This document shows, piece after piece, positions 6,305 to 12,773 of a stretch of DNA of 12,830 nt; positions within the stretch are counted from its first letter, which is position 1; each line of letters starts with the position of its first letter. Origin of the DNA: an uncultured Eubacteriales bacterium (GTDB lineage: Bacteria; Bacillota; Clostridia; Christensenellales; UBA1242); NCBI GenBank assembly GCA_958420145.1, contig CATZIR010000008.1, positions 1-12,830 on the forward strand, read 5' to 3'. The translations under genes and the position numbers were made by a program. The notes beneath the pieces were generated by a model. It had not been told where the DNA came from, did not search any database, and saw only the letters and a program-made list of their open reading frames with translations.

Positions 6305-6315
6305 AAGGAGAATTT

Positions 6316-9300
6316 ATGAAAAAAGAAAACGGAAGTCCCAATTTTGTAGAAATGGAAAAGCATATGCTAGATTTTTGGCATAACAATAATTGCTTTGAAA
6401 AGTTAGTAGAAAAAAATAGTAACGGCGAGCGTTTTAGATTTCTAGACGGCCCAGCAACTGCAAACAACAAACTTGGTATTCACCACTTTTGGGGCAGAAC
6501 ACTAAAAGATATTGCAATAAAATATAACGCAATGAACGGCAAAAGTTGTCACTTTCAAAACGGCTTTGACGCACAAGGAATGTGGGTAGAAGTTAATGTA
6601 GAAAAAGAACTTGGACTCAACGGCAAGCCAGAAATTATGCAGTATGGCCTTGACAAATTCACTAACAAGTGTATGGAAAGAGTGCAATACTTTGCTGGCG
6701 AAATAACCAAGCAATCAATTAGAATGGGTCAATGGATGGACTGGGACAACAGTTACTTTACTAACACCGACCAAAACATCACTTCTATTTGGGCTTTCTT
6801 ACAAGAATGTGACAAGCACGGCTGGATTATAAAGAAAAACAGACCAATGGCTTGGTGTCCTAGATGTGGAACTTCCCTTTCTGAACACGAAATGGCAGGA
6901 GCGTACAGCGACGTTGTCCACACTGCTCTATTTATCAAATTGCCAGTTATTGGTCACGACTTCAAAATGGTTGCTTGGTCAACCACTCCTTGGACTTTAA
7001 CCGCCAATGTGGCACTTGCTGTCAATCCAAACTTAACATATGTAAAGGCAAAACAACTATCAACTGGCGAAATACTCGTTATGGGAAAAGATAGCGTTCA
7101 AAGAGTGCTAAAAAAAGACTATGAAATAATTGATGAATTTACTGGCGACAAACTTGTTGGACTAAAATATGAAACTTGCTTCCCAGAACTTAGTGAACAA
7201 AATTTTGAACACAGAATTGTTGCTTGGGACGAAGTTGATGACACCGAAGGCTCATGTGTAGTTCATATTGCCCCTGGTTGTGGTGCAGAAGACTTTGACT
7301 TAGGTCTTAAAGAAAACTTGCCACAAATTTGTCCTATCAACGACCAAGGCGTGCTTTTGCCTAACACTGGCTTTGTTGCTGGCAAAAAGACAACCGATGT
7401 TGTTGACGATGTAGTTAATAGACTAAAATTAGACAACAAACTTGTTTACGCTCACCCATACAAGCATAGTTACCCACACTGTTGGAGATGCAAAACAGAC
7501 CTTGTATACAAATTAATCTCTACTTGGTATATTGATATGACCGAGTTAAGACCAAAACTACTAAAGGCCATTGAACCTGTTAAGTTTGACCCAGAATATG
7601 CTAAAAAACGTATGATAGACTGGCTAAACAATATGGGAGACTGGAATATTTCGAGAAGCCGTTTCTATGGCTTGCCATTGCCATTCTACCCTTGCCCAAA
7701 ATGTGGAAAACTTCATGTTATTGGCTCACTAGAAGAACTCAAACAAAAAGCAGTTAATCCAGAACTTGTGGACAAACTACCAAATATACACCGTCCTTGG
7801 ATTGACGACATTAAAATTAAATGCGAATGTGGAGAAGTTATTTCCCGTGTTCCAGAAGTCGGCGATTGCTGGCTAGATGCTGGTATCACTCCATTTAGCA
7901 CTAAAAAATATTTCACAGACAAAGAATTTTTCAATGCAAACTTCCCTAGCGAATATGTTTGCGAAATGGTAGAACAAATCAAACTTTGGTTCTACTCTAT
8001 CTTGGTTATGAGCGTTGTTCTAACCGGAAAAGCACCTTTTGAAAGAGTTTGCACATACCAATATGTTAAAGATGAAAATGGCGACGAATTCCACAAGAGT
8101 GGTGGCAACAGTTTGGAATGTGAAGTTGTTGCAGACAAACTAGGTGCTGATGCAATTAGATACTTATTTGCAGGCGCAAATCCAAACTACGATATGCGTT
8201 TTGGCTACCCACTACTAGAAGAAGCAAGAAGAAAAATGCTCGGCTACTGGAACGCTTATGTGTTCTTTAACACCTACGCTAGCATCGACAATCCAAAACT
8301 AGAAAACTTTGTTTTAGACAAAAAGCAACTATCTAGCACAGATAAATGGCTTTTGCAAGCAGTAAATGAATTTGTAGAAAGTTCTAAAACAAACTACGCA
8401 GACTACAAACCATACAATGTTGTTCAAAACTTTGAAAAACTTATCGATAACCTAACAAACTTCTATATTCGTGCAAATCGTAGAAGATTCTGGAAGAGCG
8501 AAAACGATAACGACAAAAATGTGGCTTACTATGTTCTCTACTCTAGCCTAAAAGCAATCACTCAAGTTATGGCACCAATAATGCCATTTATGACCGAATA
8601 TGTATGGCAAAATATGGTTAGAGAAATCGAACCAAAAGAAGCACTGAGTGTTATTCTTTCAACTTTCCCAAGCAAAGTTTGTGATGTTGACTACAAGGAA
8701 TACATTCACTACGCTAGCATTGCTCAAACTGTAATGAACTTAGCAAATCACCTTAGAGCCGAAAAGAACTTAAAAGTTAAGCAACCACTACAAAAAATGT
8801 TCATCGTGAGCGACGACAAAGACGCAATCGACGCACTAAAAGAATATCAAACACTAATCAAAGATGAAATCAATGTTAAAGAAGTGGAAGTTACAACTAA
8901 TGTAGAAAACTTTAACACCTACTACTTGCAACTTAACTTCAAAAATGCTGGTGCAGTTCTAAAGGGCGATATTCAAAAAGTCAAGATGATACTTGAAAAT
9001 GCAAGCGACAGCGAAAAAACAAGAATGGTCAGTGAATACGATAACGGCAAAGTTACCATTGCTCCATACGGCGAATTGGACTCTTCTCTATTTATTAAAA
9101 ACTCTAAACCAAAAGACGAGTTCGTGCTATCTAAAGAAGGCAACATCACGGTTGTTCTAGATATCGAACTAAACGAAGAACTTGTTAACGAAGGGATACT
9201 AAGAGAAATCATTCGTAACGCACAAATTCTTAGAAAGGAAGCAAACTTTAACATCGACGCAAGAATTATGCTTTCTATTTCTACCGAAAACGAAAAACTT

Positions 9301-9444
9301 ACTAATATTCTAAAAACTAACACTCAAAAAATTATGCAAGAAACTCTAGCCACAAGCTTCAATGAAAACTTTACTCCAGATGTTGAAAGAGAAGTAAAAC
9401 TAGACGAAGGAACACTAACCTACAAGTTAAAAGCATTACAATAA
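6316..9444 (+). CDS. ileS: Isoleucyl-tRNA synthetase, IleRS2-like, with GxHH signature variant
   Basis: The 1042-residue class I enzyme charges tRNA-Ile. The first signature reads GIHH at residues 54-57 (context KLGIHHFWGRTLKD), with HIGH positions 1 and 3 exchanged. The usual PGWDTHGLPIE block is NGFDAQGMWVE. The CP1 editing domain follows, with WSTTPWTLTANVALAVNP and VVHIAPGCGAEDFD. Cysteine pairs are CPRC (181-184), CWRC (389-392), and a zinc-ribbon-like CPKC (460-463) with CEC (503-505). The second signature, normally KMSKS, is FHKSGGN (592-598). DQTRGWF is replaced by EQIKLWF. The anticodon-binding domain is at about 690-860. The C-terminal tail has no cysteines, as in IleRS2, unlike IleRS1. 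AAGGAG is 5 nt upstream. No T-box leader precedes it. All catalytic blocks are recognisable, so it is probably active; the variant motifs are discussed in the findings. Confidence 0.93.
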   Translation: MKKENGSPNFVEMEKHMLDFWHNNNCFEKLVEKNSNGERFRFLDGPATANNKLGIHHFWGRTLKDIAIKYNAMNGKSCHFQNGFDAQGMWVEVNVEKELGLNGKPEIMQYGLDKFTNKCMERVQYFAGEITKQSIRMGQWMDWDNSYFTNTDQNITSIWAFLQECDKHGWIIKKNRPMAWCPRCGTSLSEHEMAGAYSDVVHTALFIKLPVIGHDFKMVAWSTTPWTLTANVALAVNPNLTYVKAKQLSTGEILVMGKDSVQRVLKKDYEIIDEFTGDKLVGLKYETCFPELSEQNFEHRIVAWDEVDDTEGSCVVHIAPGCGAEDFDLGLKENLPQICPINDQGVLLPNTGFVAGKKTTDVVDDVVNRLKLDNKLVYAHPYKHSYPHCWRCKTDLVYKLISTWYIDMTELRPKLLKAIEPVKFDPEYAKKRMIDWLNNMGDWNISRSRFYGLPLPFYPCPKCGKLHVIGSLEELKQKAVNPELVDKLPNIHRPWIDDIKIKCECGEVISRVPEVGDCWLDAGITPFSTKKYFTDKEFFNANFPSEYVCEMVEQIKLWFYSILVMSVVLTGKAPFERVCTYQYVKDENGDEFHKSGGNSLECEVVADKLGADAIRYLFAGANPNYDMRFGYPLLEEARRKMLGYWNAYVFFNTYASIDNPKLENFVLDKKQLSSTDKWLLQAVNEFVESSKTNYADYKPYNVVQNFEKLIDNLTNFYIRANRRRFWKSENDNDKNVAYYVLYSSLKAITQVMAPIMPFMTEYVWQNMVREIEPKEALSVILSTFPSKVCDVDYKEYIHYASIAQTVMNLANHLRAEKNLKVKQPLQKMFIVSDDKDAIDALKEYQTLIKDEINVKEVEVTTNVENFNTYYLQLNFKNAGAVLKGDIQKVKMILENASDSEKTRMVSEYDNGKVTIAPYGELDSSLFIKNSKPKDEFVLSKEGNITVVLDIELNEELVNEGILREIIRNAQILRKEANFNIDARIMLSISTENEKLTNILKTNTQKIMQETLATSFNENFTPDVEREVKLDEGTLTYKLKALQ

Positions 9445-9455
9445 AATAATTGAAT

Positions 9456-9487
9456 AAAAAACGATACTATTATGGTATCGTTTTTTT
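9456..9487. terminator. Terminator of ileS, probably bidirectional
   Basis: ACGATAC (9461-9467) pairs with GTATCGT (9475-9481), extended by A5 (9456-9460) with T (9482-9486). The tail is T7. The A-run on the 5' side makes it usable from the convergent folD side too, although folD ends 250 bp away. Confidence 0.88.
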
Positions 9488-9736
9488 ATTTGTATGAAAG
9501 CAAGTTCCAGAGTTAATAACAGAGCAAGAGTAAATACTACTCATAAAAACTACAAAAAGCCACAGTATAAAGACTTTTTAAATAGTTTTATAAATAGTTT
9601 TCAAAAAAGTAATTTTGTTATGTTAATACTTTAGATTTTTCATAATCTTTAATAAAATTACGAAAATTTTAATAAATTTGCTATATTTTTATTAAATTTT
9701 TGCTAAAGACTTAATATTTTTGAATTTTTAACAATT
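9488..9736. other. Convergent intergenic spacer, no gene supported
   Basis: This AT-rich stretch lies between ileS and folD. It holds a 10-bp tandem (AAATAGTTTT, AT, AAATAGTTTT at about 9580-9601) and poly-A/T runs. A 46-codon frame from 9494 to 9634 lacks a ribosome site or promoter. No clear folD terminator is visible close to its stop. Confidence 0.6.
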
Positions 9737-10597
9737 TTATTTGCTTTCATGTTTTTTATTTAACTCGTGCAAAATAAGAGTGTTTTTCATAAGTTCTGCA
9801 ATAGTCATTGGACCAACGCCACCAGGAACGGGCGTGATGTAAGAAACTTTATTTTTTACATTTTCAAAATCGACATCACCTACTAGTCCTGTTTCTAAAC
9901 GATTGATACCAACATCAATAATGGTAGCCCCTTTCTTGACCATATCTTTCGTTACGAAATGTGGCTTGCCCACTGCTACGACCAAAATGTCGGCTTGCTT
10001 TGTGACGCTGGCTAGATTCTCAGTCTTGCTATGACAAATAGTGACAGTAGCGTTTCGTTGTTCTAGCAAGTTTGCAACAGACTTGCCCACAAGCAAACTT
10101 CTGCCAATTACCACTGCTCGCTTGCCTTGAATTGAAATGTTATAACTATCAAGCAAATCAATAATGCCAGTTGCAGTACAAGGCGCAATAATCTGCTTGC
10201 CAGAAAACAGTTTGCCCAAACTAAGTTCTGTAAGTCCGTCGACATCTTTTTGTGGAGAAATCAAATTAATGAGAGCGTTTTCGTCTAGATGTTTTGGCAG
10301 AGGCAGTTGAAGCAAAATTCCAGAAATGTTTTCGTCGCTGTTTAGCGAAGATATAACGTCTGCCACTTGACTTTGGGTTGCATCTGCTGACAAAGTTTTA
10401 ACAACCGAATTAAACCCCACAAACTTGCAGGCTTTTTCTTTATTTGCAACATATACTTTGCTGGCTGGGTCATCTCCCACTAAAACACATGCCAGCGTTG
10501 GCACACGCTTGCCTAGTTTTACATAATTATCTTCTATCTTTTTGGCAATCATTTCTTTTATTTTAGACGCCACTTCTTTTCCATTTATAATTTCCAT
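9737..10597 (-). CDS. folD: Bifunctional methylenetetrahydrofolate dehydrogenase / methenyltetrahydrofolate cyclohydrolase
   Basis: The 286-residue cytosolic enzyme oxidises 5,10-methylene-THF with NAD(P) and hydrolyses methenyl-THF to 10-formyl-THF, feeding purine synthesis and Met-tRNA formylation. GDDPASKVYVANKEKA (41-56) contains Y49 and catalytic K53. LLQLPLP carries Q97 and KDVDG carries D120, matching the E. coli Lys-Gln-Asp set. The dinucleotide-binding domain has VVIGRSLLVGKS (about 162-173). PVPGGVGPMT (about 256-265) is the C-terminal signature. Length is typical. The frame is open for 25 more residues upstream, but those would cross a perfect promoter, and homologues begin at the chosen Met. 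No ribosome site lies in range; GGGGAAG ends 15 nt away and overlaps the promoter spacer. The promoter places +1 on the ATG, so the message is predicted leaderless. Confidence 0.96.
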   Translation of the reverse strand: MEIINGKEVASKIKEMIAKKIEDNYVKLGKRVPTLACVLVGDDPASKVYVANKEKACKFVGFNSVVKTLSADATQSQVADVISSLNSDENISGILLQLPLPKHLDENALINLISPQKDVDGLTELSLGKLFSGKQIIAPCTATGIIDLLDSYNISIQGKRAVVIGRSLLVGKSVANLLEQRNATVTICHSKTENLASVTKQADILVVAVGKPHFVTKDMVKKGATIIDVGINRLETGLVGDVDFENVKNKVSYITPVPGGVGPMTIAELMKNTLILHELNKKHESK

Positions 10598-10603
10598 ACT
10601 GCT

Positions 10604-10632
10604 ATAATAATTCTTCCCCAAATAAATGTCAA
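10604..10632 (-). promoter_or_regulatory. folD: folD promoter, predicted leaderless
   Basis: On the minus strand TTGACA (10632-10627) and TATTAT (10609-10604) are 17 bp apart. They occupy exactly -35 to -30 and -12 to -7 if the A of the folD ATG (10597) is +1. Confidence 0.85.
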
Positions 10633-10738
10633 CACAAATACAATAATAGTTGTATACATAAAATTTATACAAAATATAAGTAATTTTAGCTTAAAAAGTA
10701 CAATTAACACTGATTTTCTTAACATTTTTGCTTGATTT

Positions 10739-10767
10739 TTGACAAAATTAATTAATAGTGATAAAAT
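10739..10767 (+). promoter_or_regulatory. Upstream promoter facing tRNA-Arg
   Basis: TTGACA (10739-10744), 17 bp, TAAAAT (10762-10767). Transcription from about 10774 would give a ~163-nt leader that crosses repeat copy A before tRNA-Arg. No open reading frame of note lies in that leader. It is a better consensus match than the tRNA-proximal promoter. Confidence 0.65.
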
Positions 10768-10802
10768 AGGTATGTAAAAATTTTGCACATATTTCACAAA
10801 CA

Positions 10803-10923
10803 AAAAAACTTAACATACTTGTTATCGCTACACATAAAAATTAATTCTAATTATTAAAACAAACTTTTTTTCACTTTTTTAGCCTAAATTATTATGTTAA
10901 ACTTGAAATTATCATAAAAAAAC
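10803..10923. repeat. Imperfect direct repeat, copy A (upstream of tRNA-Arg)
   Basis: This ~120-bp block recurs at 11059-11182. The shared core runs from TTCTAAT (10845) through AAAACAAACTTTTTTTCA and TTTTTTAGCC to ATAAAAAAAC. The outer part AAAAAACTTAA...TCG-TAC also matches, with mostly single-base differences. It contains the tRNA-proximal promoter. Confidence 0.75.
10870..10898 (+). promoter_or_regulatory. Candidate tRNA-Arg proximal promoter
   Basis: TTCACT (10870-10875), 17 bp, TATGTT (10893-10898). The start at about 10905 gives a 32-nt leader to the tRNA. The spacer contains TTTTAGCCTAAA, also found in the spacer of the promoter at 12774. The boxes are weak matches, so this is tentative. 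Confidence 0.45.
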
Positions 10924-10936
10924 AAAAAGCCAAAAT

Positions 10937-11011
10937 GCTCCCATAGTGAAGTGGATATCACAATGGTCTTCGGAACCATTATGGAGGGTTCGAGTCCTTC
11001 TGGGAGCACCA
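10937..11011 (+). tRNA. tRNA-Arg (anticodon UCG), CCA encoded
   Basis: The 72-nt body folds into a full cloverleaf. The acceptor stem is GCTCCCA/TGGGAGC (7 bp). The D arm is GTGA/TCAC with GG in the loop. The anticodon stem is ATGGT/ACCAT with loop CTTCGGA, giving anticodon TCG at 34-36. The variable loop is 4 nt, and the T arm is GAGGG/CCTTC (one G-U) with loop TTCGAGT. Discriminator A and a genomic CCA follow. It would read CGA and probably other CGN codons. It has its own terminator 13 nt downstream and no neighbouring tRNA in the window. Confidence 0.95.
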
Positions 11012-11023
11012 AATGTGTTGCAC

Positions 11024-11053
11024 AAAAAGTCTTTTTTTGAAAGGCTTTTTTTT
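11024..11053 (+). terminator. Terminator of tRNA-Arg
   Basis: AAAAAGTCTTT (11024-11034) pairs with AAAGGCTTTTT (11040-11050) over 11 bp with one G-U and a 5-nt loop, followed by an uninterrupted T tract to 11053. Confidence 0.85.
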
Positions 11054-11058
11054 ATTAT

Positions 11059-11182
11059 AAAAAACTTAATATATTTTTTGTCGTTACTCTTCAAAAAAGA
11101 TTTTTCTAATAATTAAAACAAACTTTTTTTCAAATTTTTTAGCCCAAATTTTCATTTAAACTTAGATTTATCGCAAAAAAAC
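11059..11182. repeat. Imperfect direct repeat, copy B (downstream of tRNA-Arg)
   Basis: Matches copy A at 10803-10923, displaced by about 257 bp. At the promoter positions it has TTCAAA (11129-11134), 17 bp, TCATTT (11152-11157), and the spacer core reads AGCCCAAA instead of AGCCTAAA. Both changes weaken the promoter, so copy B looks decayed or differently used. Confidence 0.75.
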
Positions 11183-11297
11183 TAAACGCATAGCGATGAT
11201 TAGTAAAATACATCTAACAAGAGCCTAACAAAATAGTTAAAATTGCCTTTAACACTTGCAAAAATAACATCGTTGATGTATTGCGCCATAAAAAAAA
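11183..11297 (+). ncRNA. Possible unassigned RNA or decayed tRNA unit after repeat B
   Basis: This stretch lies between promoter-like copy B and a strong terminator, the same order and similar spacing as copy A, tRNA-Arg and its terminator. It contains GTTAAA/TTTAAC and ACATC/GATGT hairpins. A possible long-range closing helix pairs CGCA and CGATG (11187-11198) with CATCG and TGCG (11268-11285). No tRNA fold and no convincing ORF are seen. The terminator may instead serve only the convergent merR-type gene. Confidence 0.25.
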
Positions 11298-11327
11298 CGC
11301 CAAGTCATAAGACTTTGGCGATTTTTT
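11298..11327. terminator. Strong hairpin terminator, bidirectional
   Basis: CGCCAAGTC (11298-11306) pairs with GACTTTGGCG (11311-11320) with one bulged T and an ATAA loop. T6 follows on the plus strand and U8 on the minus strand (A-run 11290-11297). On the minus strand it would end the MerR-family gene with a ~115-nt 3' UTR. Confidence 0.85.
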
Positions 11328-11441
11328 ATGCATTGTGCATTTAAAGATAATTTTATAAATGTTATTACTTTACTATTTTTTGATTATCTAGTTTAATTCA
11401 ATATTATTTTAATACGCACTTATTTTACTTCTTGTTTCAAA

Positions 11442-12452
11442 CTACTTTACTTTTTTAAACACATAATAGCCGTGGACTTTGCCACCATAGATGTAGTCAC
11501 CAGATTTCCATTCTACGAACATTATTGTTTCATTATCAATTTCTTTTATGGTGTATTCACTAACAGTGTCTAGGTGTTTATTAATAACAACACCTTTGCT
11601 CCAATTAATTGGGTATAATCCATCGCTATCGCTGTATCCAACGAACAATTTTCCACCATTTTCAAACATATATTTTGTTAAAAATAGTTCATCATTCCAA
11701 GACTTTTTTCCTAATATGAACTCGTCGCAACTACTTACATAGTCAACGCAATCCCAAAATCCAATTACTCTATCATCAGTAATAAAAGGAATGTTTGTAT
11801 CGTCTTTTATTTTAATTTCATCTAACGAATAGTGTTTGTCATCTACTTTTTCATAAACAGCGTAATTATCGACTGTACTTGTCTTGCAATCAACTATTCC
11901 AATATATAATTTGCCGTCCACAATCTCGTATGGCAAACGTCTGTCTTTTAGGTATAACAAACTTTTTGTCCAACTAAACACCCAATATTTTTCGCCATTT
12001 GGCAAGAAGTATAGTTGTTCAAAATTAAAAATGCTGTTATCATCAAATTTTTCTAAATTAAAGTCTTCTTTATTTTTTACTACTCCAAGTTTTTTCCATT
12101 TTCCTACAACTTTCTCATCATTTACAAAATTTTTCATAAAAAATCCTTCCTTTTCTTTGCGAATAGAAGAAAGTTCGTGAATGTTCTTAGTGAGTTTTTT
12201 TATATCAATTTTAACCTCGGAAATTTTATTTTTTATTGTTTCTTCATCAAGATTTTTAATTTCTTTTAGAGAAAAACCCAAGTCCTTCAAATACGAAATT
12301 TCACTCAATCTTGCCACACTACTTTCATCATAGTAGCGATAATTAGTCCATCGGTCGACTTCGATGGGGCTAATCAATCCCTCACTTTCGTAAAAGCGTA
12401 TTGTTTGAATTGAAACTCCCGTAAGGCTTGATAATTCACCAATTTTTATCAT
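11442..12452 (-). CDS. MerR-family regulator with long duplicated C-terminal domain
   Basis: The 336-residue protein starts with a MerR winged helix: IGELSSLTGVSIQTIRFYESEGLISP at about 4-29, shown here only as key parts (TGVS, IRFYE, GLI), then the NYRYYDES wing and LGFSLKEIK. A dimerisation coiled coil follows at about 72-105. From about 115 there are two related ~105-residue halves. Half one runs VVGKWKKLGVV, LYFLPNG, WTKS and VYEKVDDKHY. Half two runs VIGFWDCVDYV, KYMFENG, NWSKG, VEWKSGDY and YYVFKKV. Similar C-terminal modules occur, from memory, in some Bacillota MerR and BlaR1/M56-type proteins and look like beta-barrel ligand sensors. AAGGAG is 6 nt from the ATG. The promoter has the 19-bp spacer and dyad typical of MerR targets, so autoregulation is likely. 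Ligand and other targets are unknown. Confidence 0.9.
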   Translation of the reverse strand: MIKIGELSSLTGVSIQTIRFYESEGLISPIEVDRWTNYRYYDESSVARLSEISYLKDLGFSLKEIKNLDEETIKNKISEVKIDIKKLTKNIHELSSIRKEKEGFFMKNFVNDEKVVGKWKKLGVVKNKEDFNLEKFDDNSIFNFEQLYFLPNGEKYWVFSWTKSLLYLKDRRLPYEIVDGKLYIGIVDCKTSTVDNYAVYEKVDDKHYSLDEIKIKDDTNIPFITDDRVIGFWDCVDYVSSCDEFILGKKSWNDELFLTKYMFENGGKLFVGYSDSDGLYPINWSKGVVINKHLDTVSEYTIKEIDNETIMFVEWKSGDYIYGGKVHGYYVFKKVK

Positions 12453-12475
12453 AACTTTCTCCTTTCACTATCCGC

Positions 12476-12506
12476 AGTATAACACTATAGTAAACAATAG
12501 AGTCAA
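12476..12506 (-). promoter_or_regulatory. MerR-type promoter and operator (autoregulatory)
   Basis: On the minus strand TTGACT (12506-12501) and TATACT (12481-12476) are 19 bp apart, the overlong spacing that MerR proteins correct by DNA distortion. The 22-bp span 12503-12482 is a dyad, ACTCTATTGT and ACTATAGTGT flanking TT, with 8 of 11 position pairs symmetric. The start near 12469 gives a 17-nt leader with the ribosome site. Confidence 0.85.
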
Positions 12507-12773
12507 TACTTTTTTGTAATTTTTTTTGCTAAAACATTAATATTATATCATATACAACAAACAAACCAGCATTAATCTTATTATTTGTGTACATTTCTAT
12601 ACTCTTTTGATGTTAAAAATAAGTTTAAACTAAAACCTAGCAGACAATAATAATATAAAAATCCGTCAAAATAATTAATTTACCAAAAATGCTGTAAACT
12701 ATGAAATTACCAACAGCAAATTAATAAATATTGTTACCTTTCTTACCGTAAAATCCAGCCTAATTTTAAAAAT
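12507..12773. other. AT-rich intergenic region, no gene seen
   Basis: No open frame with a ribosome site is present on either strand. On the minus strand an extended -10 (TGATATAAT, 12550-12542) could be a distal second promoter for the MerR-family gene, without a good -35 box. Nothing else is supportable. Confidence 0.5.

Noticed and set aside
6234..6315. T-box riboswitch upstream of ileS
   Set aside because: The gap is only 82 nt, and no T-box consensus or specifier loop is present; the hairpin reads as a plain terminator or attenuator.
8973..9323. 116-codon minus-strand frame inside ileS
   Set aside because: Antisense shadow of the ileS C-terminal region with low-complexity Ser/Leu composition and no start signals.
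9494..9634. 46-codon basic peptide frame after ileS
   Set aside because: No ribosome site or promoter, follows directly on a terminator, and has no recognisable motif.
10912..11094. 60-codon minus-strand frame across tRNA-Arg
   Set aside because: It is the reverse complement of the tRNA and its terminator.
11200..11289. 29-residue minus-strand frame starting at 11289
   Set aside because: It begins right after a terminator U-tract with no ribosome site; probably chance.
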